8,064 bases of DNA from Promethearchaeota archaeon. GTDB lineage: Archaea; Asgardarchaeota; Lokiarchaeia; Sigyniarchaeales; SOKP01. The DNA is taken from positions 1 to 8,064 of the forward strand of contig JAUWZR010000115.1 in assembly GCA_030615235.1 (NCBI GenBank), read 5' to 3'. The position numbers were made by a program, and so were the translations under genes. Numbering within the stretch: position 1 is the stretch's first letter; each line of letters opens with the position of its first letter. Under the pieces are notes generated by a model, which saw only the letters and a list, made by a program, of their open reading frames with translations, ran no database searches and was not told the DNA's origin. Below are positions 5,969-8,064 of this stretch, in pieces.

Positions 5969-7039
5969 ATGAGAAGACCAAAATCACCATTAAAAACAAT
6001 TATTAAGCAGAGATTTTATTTTCTTTTTGAAGTGTTAACAATATTCCTAGGAATTTTCATATTTACGATAATTCTAGTACCTTTATTATCTTTTATTATC
6101 TATGAAAACGATATATTATATGAGCGTCTTTATAATTTAGTAAGAGCAGCTATTATAGTTGTTGCTATACCTATATTCCTTTATTTATCAAATTTTTTAA
6201 TGGAAAAACAGAGAAAATTAATGATTTTAGAGGAAGACATTAGTCCTTCAAGAAATTTTCTTAATTTGTTTAAAATATCAAGAAAAAATTTTAAATTTCA
6301 ACTCTTATACGGTATTTTATTGCTTTTTTTAATTTTTATACCAATAGATTTTTTGGGTTATCTTCTCGTACCTGGATTGCTTGATTTTAGTTCTACGGCA
6401 TTAGATCCCGCAGGACAATCTTCTTTAAATTCTTATTTTAACGAGAATTATTCAATTTTTCTTCTATCAGTCCTTTTGATACCTCTATGCGTTGCGATAT
6501 ATGAAGAATCATTAACAAGAGGTTTTTTAACTAACAGAGGAAGTGATTACTTTAATAAAATGTCTGCGGTGATCATAACTTCCTTTTTCTTCGGTTTAGG
6601 ACATTTTGCATATATAATTAACCCGTCTTCATCCGGACTGCCAATTATTTTTCCGATTATTTGGTTTTTACAAACATTTTTAGTAGGAATTATTCTTTCT
6701 ATGGTAGTTTTAAGAAAACATTGGATATTTCCAGTAATTTTTGCCCATACTGTTAACAACTTTATAGCATCTCATTCGATTTGGAACTATTTAAATGGTA
6801 TTGATTTTTCGTTTATGACCTTTTATGTTTACATTCCTTTGTTGATAATAGGAATTGTACTTTTTATTTGGCAATTTTCTCGAATTAAAGAGAGTTTATC
6901 AATAGGTTGGAAAGAGTTTAAAAGCTATTTTGCCCGTGATGAAAATATCGGAGAAAATTCGTTAGAAACATTTGTCAGAATTATGATGGATTTTTTATTT
7001 GGATTAATAATTTTTTTAATTGGAATGATAATATTATAG
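5969..7039 (+). CDS. CPBP/Abi family intramembrane glutamic-type protease
   Basis: The 356-residue product is a multispanning membrane protein with all three CPBP (CAAX protease and bacteriocin-processing, Rce1-like) motifs: EESLTR (179-184, EExxxR), FGLGH (208-212, FxxxH) and HTVNN (260-264, HxxxN). Hydrophobic segments lie at about 18-45, 57-78, 109-135, 160-178, 199-216, 224-247, 252-268, 283-302 and 335-356. The conserved core starts near 160, so there are three segments before it. A final segment reaches the C-terminus after a polar stretch (303-334). Family members cleave near the C-terminus of prenylated proteins (Rce1), process peptides or act as transport-like proteins; the substrate here is unknown. 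ATG 5969 is followed by a basic MRRPKSPLK end, expected to face the cytosol. The next gene starts 17 bases after the stop, so co-transcription is likely. Confidence 0.88.
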   Translation: MRRPKSPLKTIIKQRFYFLFEVLTIFLGIFIFTIILVPLLSFIIYENDILYERLYNLVRAAIIVVAIPIFLYLSNFLMEKQRKLMILEEDISPSRNFLNLFKISRKNFKFQLLYGILLLFLIFIPIDFLGYLLVPGLLDFSSTALDPAGQSSLNSYFNENYSIFLLSVLLIPLCVAIYEESLTRGFLTNRGSDYFNKMSAVIITSFFFGLGHFAYIINPSSSGLPIIFPIIWFLQTFLVGIILSMVVLRKHWIFPVIFAHTVNNFIASHSIWNYLNGIDFSFMTFYVYIPLLIIGIVLFIWQFSRIKESLSIGWKEFKSYFARDENIGENSLETFVRIMMDFLFGLIIFLIGMIIL

Positions 7040-7056
7040 CGAGTATTAAAAAAGAA

Positions 7057-7581
7057 ATGACTAAATTTGGAATCATTTCTGACACACATTTTATCAATAT
7101 TGATAAAAACAAATTATATTATAAATTATTGAATCAATTAGAGGAAACTTTCAAAGATGTTGATGAAATTATTCACGCTGGAGATGTTTGTGAATCGTTT
7201 TTTCTTGACGATCTGGAAAATATCGCTCCAGTCCGATGCGTACGAGGGGAGTCAGACAAAATACCGGGATTAGAGATTTTTATAAATTTTGAAGTTGGTA
7301 AATACTCCCTCGGAATAATACACAAGAAACCTGAGAATATAGAAGTTTTTTTTAAAGAGCGTAATATCAATATTCTTATTTTTGGGCATACTCATCAACC
7401 ACTTATTAAAGGAACACCTTATAATACGCTATTAATCAATCCTGGGAGCCCAACAAAACCTATAGCACCAATTCCTAAAAAAGGATTTGAAAAACCCATT
7501 GCGAGACCAAGTGTTATTACCCTGAAGATTGATAATGATAATATTCTATCGACTTTTCTTATAAATCTGGATTTAAGATAA
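7057..7581 (+). CDS. YfcE/MJ0936-type metallophosphoesterase
   Basis: This 174-residue protein belongs to the small calcineurin-like phosphodiesterases (YfcE, MJ0936), cytosolic enzymes that use two metal ions to hydrolyse phosphodiesters, with activity known mainly on artificial substrates. Visible are SDTH (8-11: Asp9, His11), HAGD (40-43: Asp43), VRGESD (62-67), IIH (87-89: His89), FGHTH (109-113: His111, His113) and NPGS (128-131) with RPS (150-152) near the end. Length is typical. Two motifs depart from the pattern: GNxD is GESD, so the usual metal- and phosphate-binding Asn is Glu65, and the residues after His89 are Lys-Lys where Gly-His is common. Other ligands are intact, so activity is possible but not assured. 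The ATG lies 17 bases after the protease gene with no good ribosome binding site. An oligo-T tract about 50 bases after the stop may end the unit. Confidence 0.88.
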   Translation: MTKFGIISDTHFINIDKNKLYYKLLNQLEETFKDVDEIIHAGDVCESFFLDDLENIAPVRCVRGESDKIPGLEIFINFEVGKYSLGIIHKKPENIEVFFKERNINILIFGHTHQPLIKGTPYNTLLINPGSPTKPIAPIPKKGFEKPIARPSVITLKIDNDNILSTFLINLDLR

Positions 7582-7606
7582 AGTAAAATTAAATACTAAA
7601 TAGTTC

Positions 7607-7618
7607 ATAATATATATA
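7607..7618 (+). promoter_or_regulatory. TATA-box candidate for the roadblock gene
   Basis: ATAATATATATA lies 63-74 bases before the GTG start at 7681. Initiation about 25 bases downstream would leave a leader of about 40 bases that includes the AAGGG site. An alternative box, TTTTAAATA at 7649-7657, would give an almost leaderless transcript. Either fits a separate transcription unit. Confidence 0.4.
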
Positions 7619-7633
7619 CATCTTGTAATAAGA

Positions 7634-7641
7634 TTTTTTTT
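7634..7641 (+). terminator. Oligo-T terminator candidate after the phosphodiesterase
   Basis: Eight T residues in a row, the longest such run between genes in the window, lie 53 bases after the phosphodiesterase stop and before the roadblock gene. This fits archaeal U-tract termination. It overlaps the predicted transcription start region of the next gene. Confidence 0.45.
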
Positions 7642-7665
7642 CATTAGTTTTTAAATAAAGAATTT

Positions 7666-7670
7666 AAGGG
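7666..7670 (+). promoter_or_regulatory. Weak Shine-Dalgarno site of the roadblock gene
   Basis: AAGGG lies ten bases before the GTG at 7681. An in-frame TAA at 7672-7674 rules out any start further upstream, so GTG 7681 is the first possible start in this frame. Confidence 0.4.
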
Positions 7671-7680
7671 ATAATTAATT

Positions 7681-8064
7681 GTGGTTAGCCGACTTGAGCT
7701 TGTGCTTAAAGAATTAAATGAAAATGGGAATTTTAGAGCGTCATTGTTCTCTACTTCAACAGGATTAGTTTTAGCTTCCCAAAAAGCAGAAATAGTTGAT
7801 GATCGGGTTGTTGCTGCCATGAGTTCCTTATTGAGCGATGCAGCATATAAAGCTTCTGAGGAAATGAACTTATCCGTTCTTTCGAGTATAAAAATCAAAT
7901 ATAGTGGCGATTATATTGTATGTAGAAATATTATTATGCCTAATCAAAAAACCCAATTTATATTAGCAGTTTTATCCAATAGTCCCGAATCATACGAAAT
8001 TGAATCCTATTACGATCAATTACTAGATTGGGCTGTTGATAACGCAACTCCCGATTTAGAAAAA
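7681..8064 (+). CDS. Roadblock/LC7 domain protein, cut by the window end
   Basis: An open frame of 128 codons begins with GTG and reaches the last base of the window without a stop. The translation starts VVSRLELVLKEL and has the roadblock/LC7 order: helix 1 (2-13), hairpin RASLFSTSTGLVLAS (19-33), long helix 2 (about 40-62, DDRVVAAMSSLLSDAA then KASEEM), three strands (SSIKIKYSG at 68-76, DYIVCRNII at 77-85, TQFILAVLS at 91-99), and a final helix from about 105. The DxTG-like STSTGLVLAS hairpin is typical. Family members (MglB, LC7, LAMTOR subunits) dimerise and work as scaffolds or GTPase-activating proteins for Ras-like GTPases; Asgard archaea are known to carry many. The visible part spans roughly one full domain, so the gene may end shortly beyond the edge or be extended. 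No GTPase gene is in view. Confidence 0.8.
   Translation, partial: MVSRLELVLKELNENGNFRASLFSTSTGLVLASQKAEIVDDRVVAAMSSLLSDAAYKASEEMNLSVLSSIKIKYSGDYIVCRNIIMPNQKTQFILAVLSNSPESYEIESYYDQLLDWAVDNATPDLEK

Noticed and set aside
6547..6759. 70-codon frame on the minus strand inside the CPBP gene
   Set aside because: It overlaps the motif-bearing core of the protease and shows no motif of its own.
7173..7370. 65-codon frame on the minus strand inside the phosphodiesterase gene
   Set aside because: It is opposite the conserved metal-site motifs of the phosphodiesterase and reads as a shadow.
7644..7898. 84-codon frame on the minus strand at the right end
   Set aside because: The plus strand here encodes a convincing roadblock/LC7 domain in a frame open to the window edge, so the minus-strand frame is a shadow.

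Overview
The window is AT-rich and archaeal. The best evidence is GatD, the archaeal Glu-tRNA(Gln) amidotransferase subunit, together with an archaeal/eukaryotic-type ribosomal protein L2 and TATA-like boxes and oligo-T tracts between genes. A roadblock/LC7-type protein runs off the right edge. With the low GC content it points towards an Asgard archaeon (Lokiarchaeia or a relative); this is inference, because roadblock proteins also occur elsewhere. All eight recognisable genes are on the + strand, and the ORFs on the other strand are shadows. No gap between genes exceeds 300 bases, and I saw no tRNA, rRNA, CRISPR array or mobile element.

Layout. (1) 26-1396 gatD, glutaminase/amidase subunit of the GatDE transamidase. 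(2) 1493-2227 rpl2, ribosomal protein uL2, alone and outside its usual ribosomal cluster; the GTG nine bases upstream looks like part of the Shine-Dalgarno site, not the start. (3) 2375-5890, a tight three-gene set: purB (adenylosuccinate lyase), a divergent PurM (AIR synthetase), and a PfkB/ribokinase-family kinase, with gaps of 2 and 7 bases. (4) 5969-7039, a CPBP/Abi-type intramembrane protease, followed after 17 bases by a YfcE/MJ0936-type phosphodiesterase (7057-7581). (5) 7681 to the window end, a roadblock/LC7 protein with a GTG start, 128 codons visible and no stop.

How the genes fit together. gatD and rpl2 serve translation but look separately transcribed. PurM and PurB are steps of one pathway (IMP and AMP synthesis), so the kinase behind them is a candidate for nucleoside or ribose salvage; its substrate cannot be read from the sequence. 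The protease and phosphodiesterase may be co-transcribed, without an obvious shared function.

I do not see a new multi-gene system. The points most worth following are the PurM, which resembles the form I remember from Bacteroidetes, the relocated rpl2 with altered residues near its most conserved histidine, the phosphodiesterase lacking a usual metal-binding Asn, and the roadblock gene at the edge.
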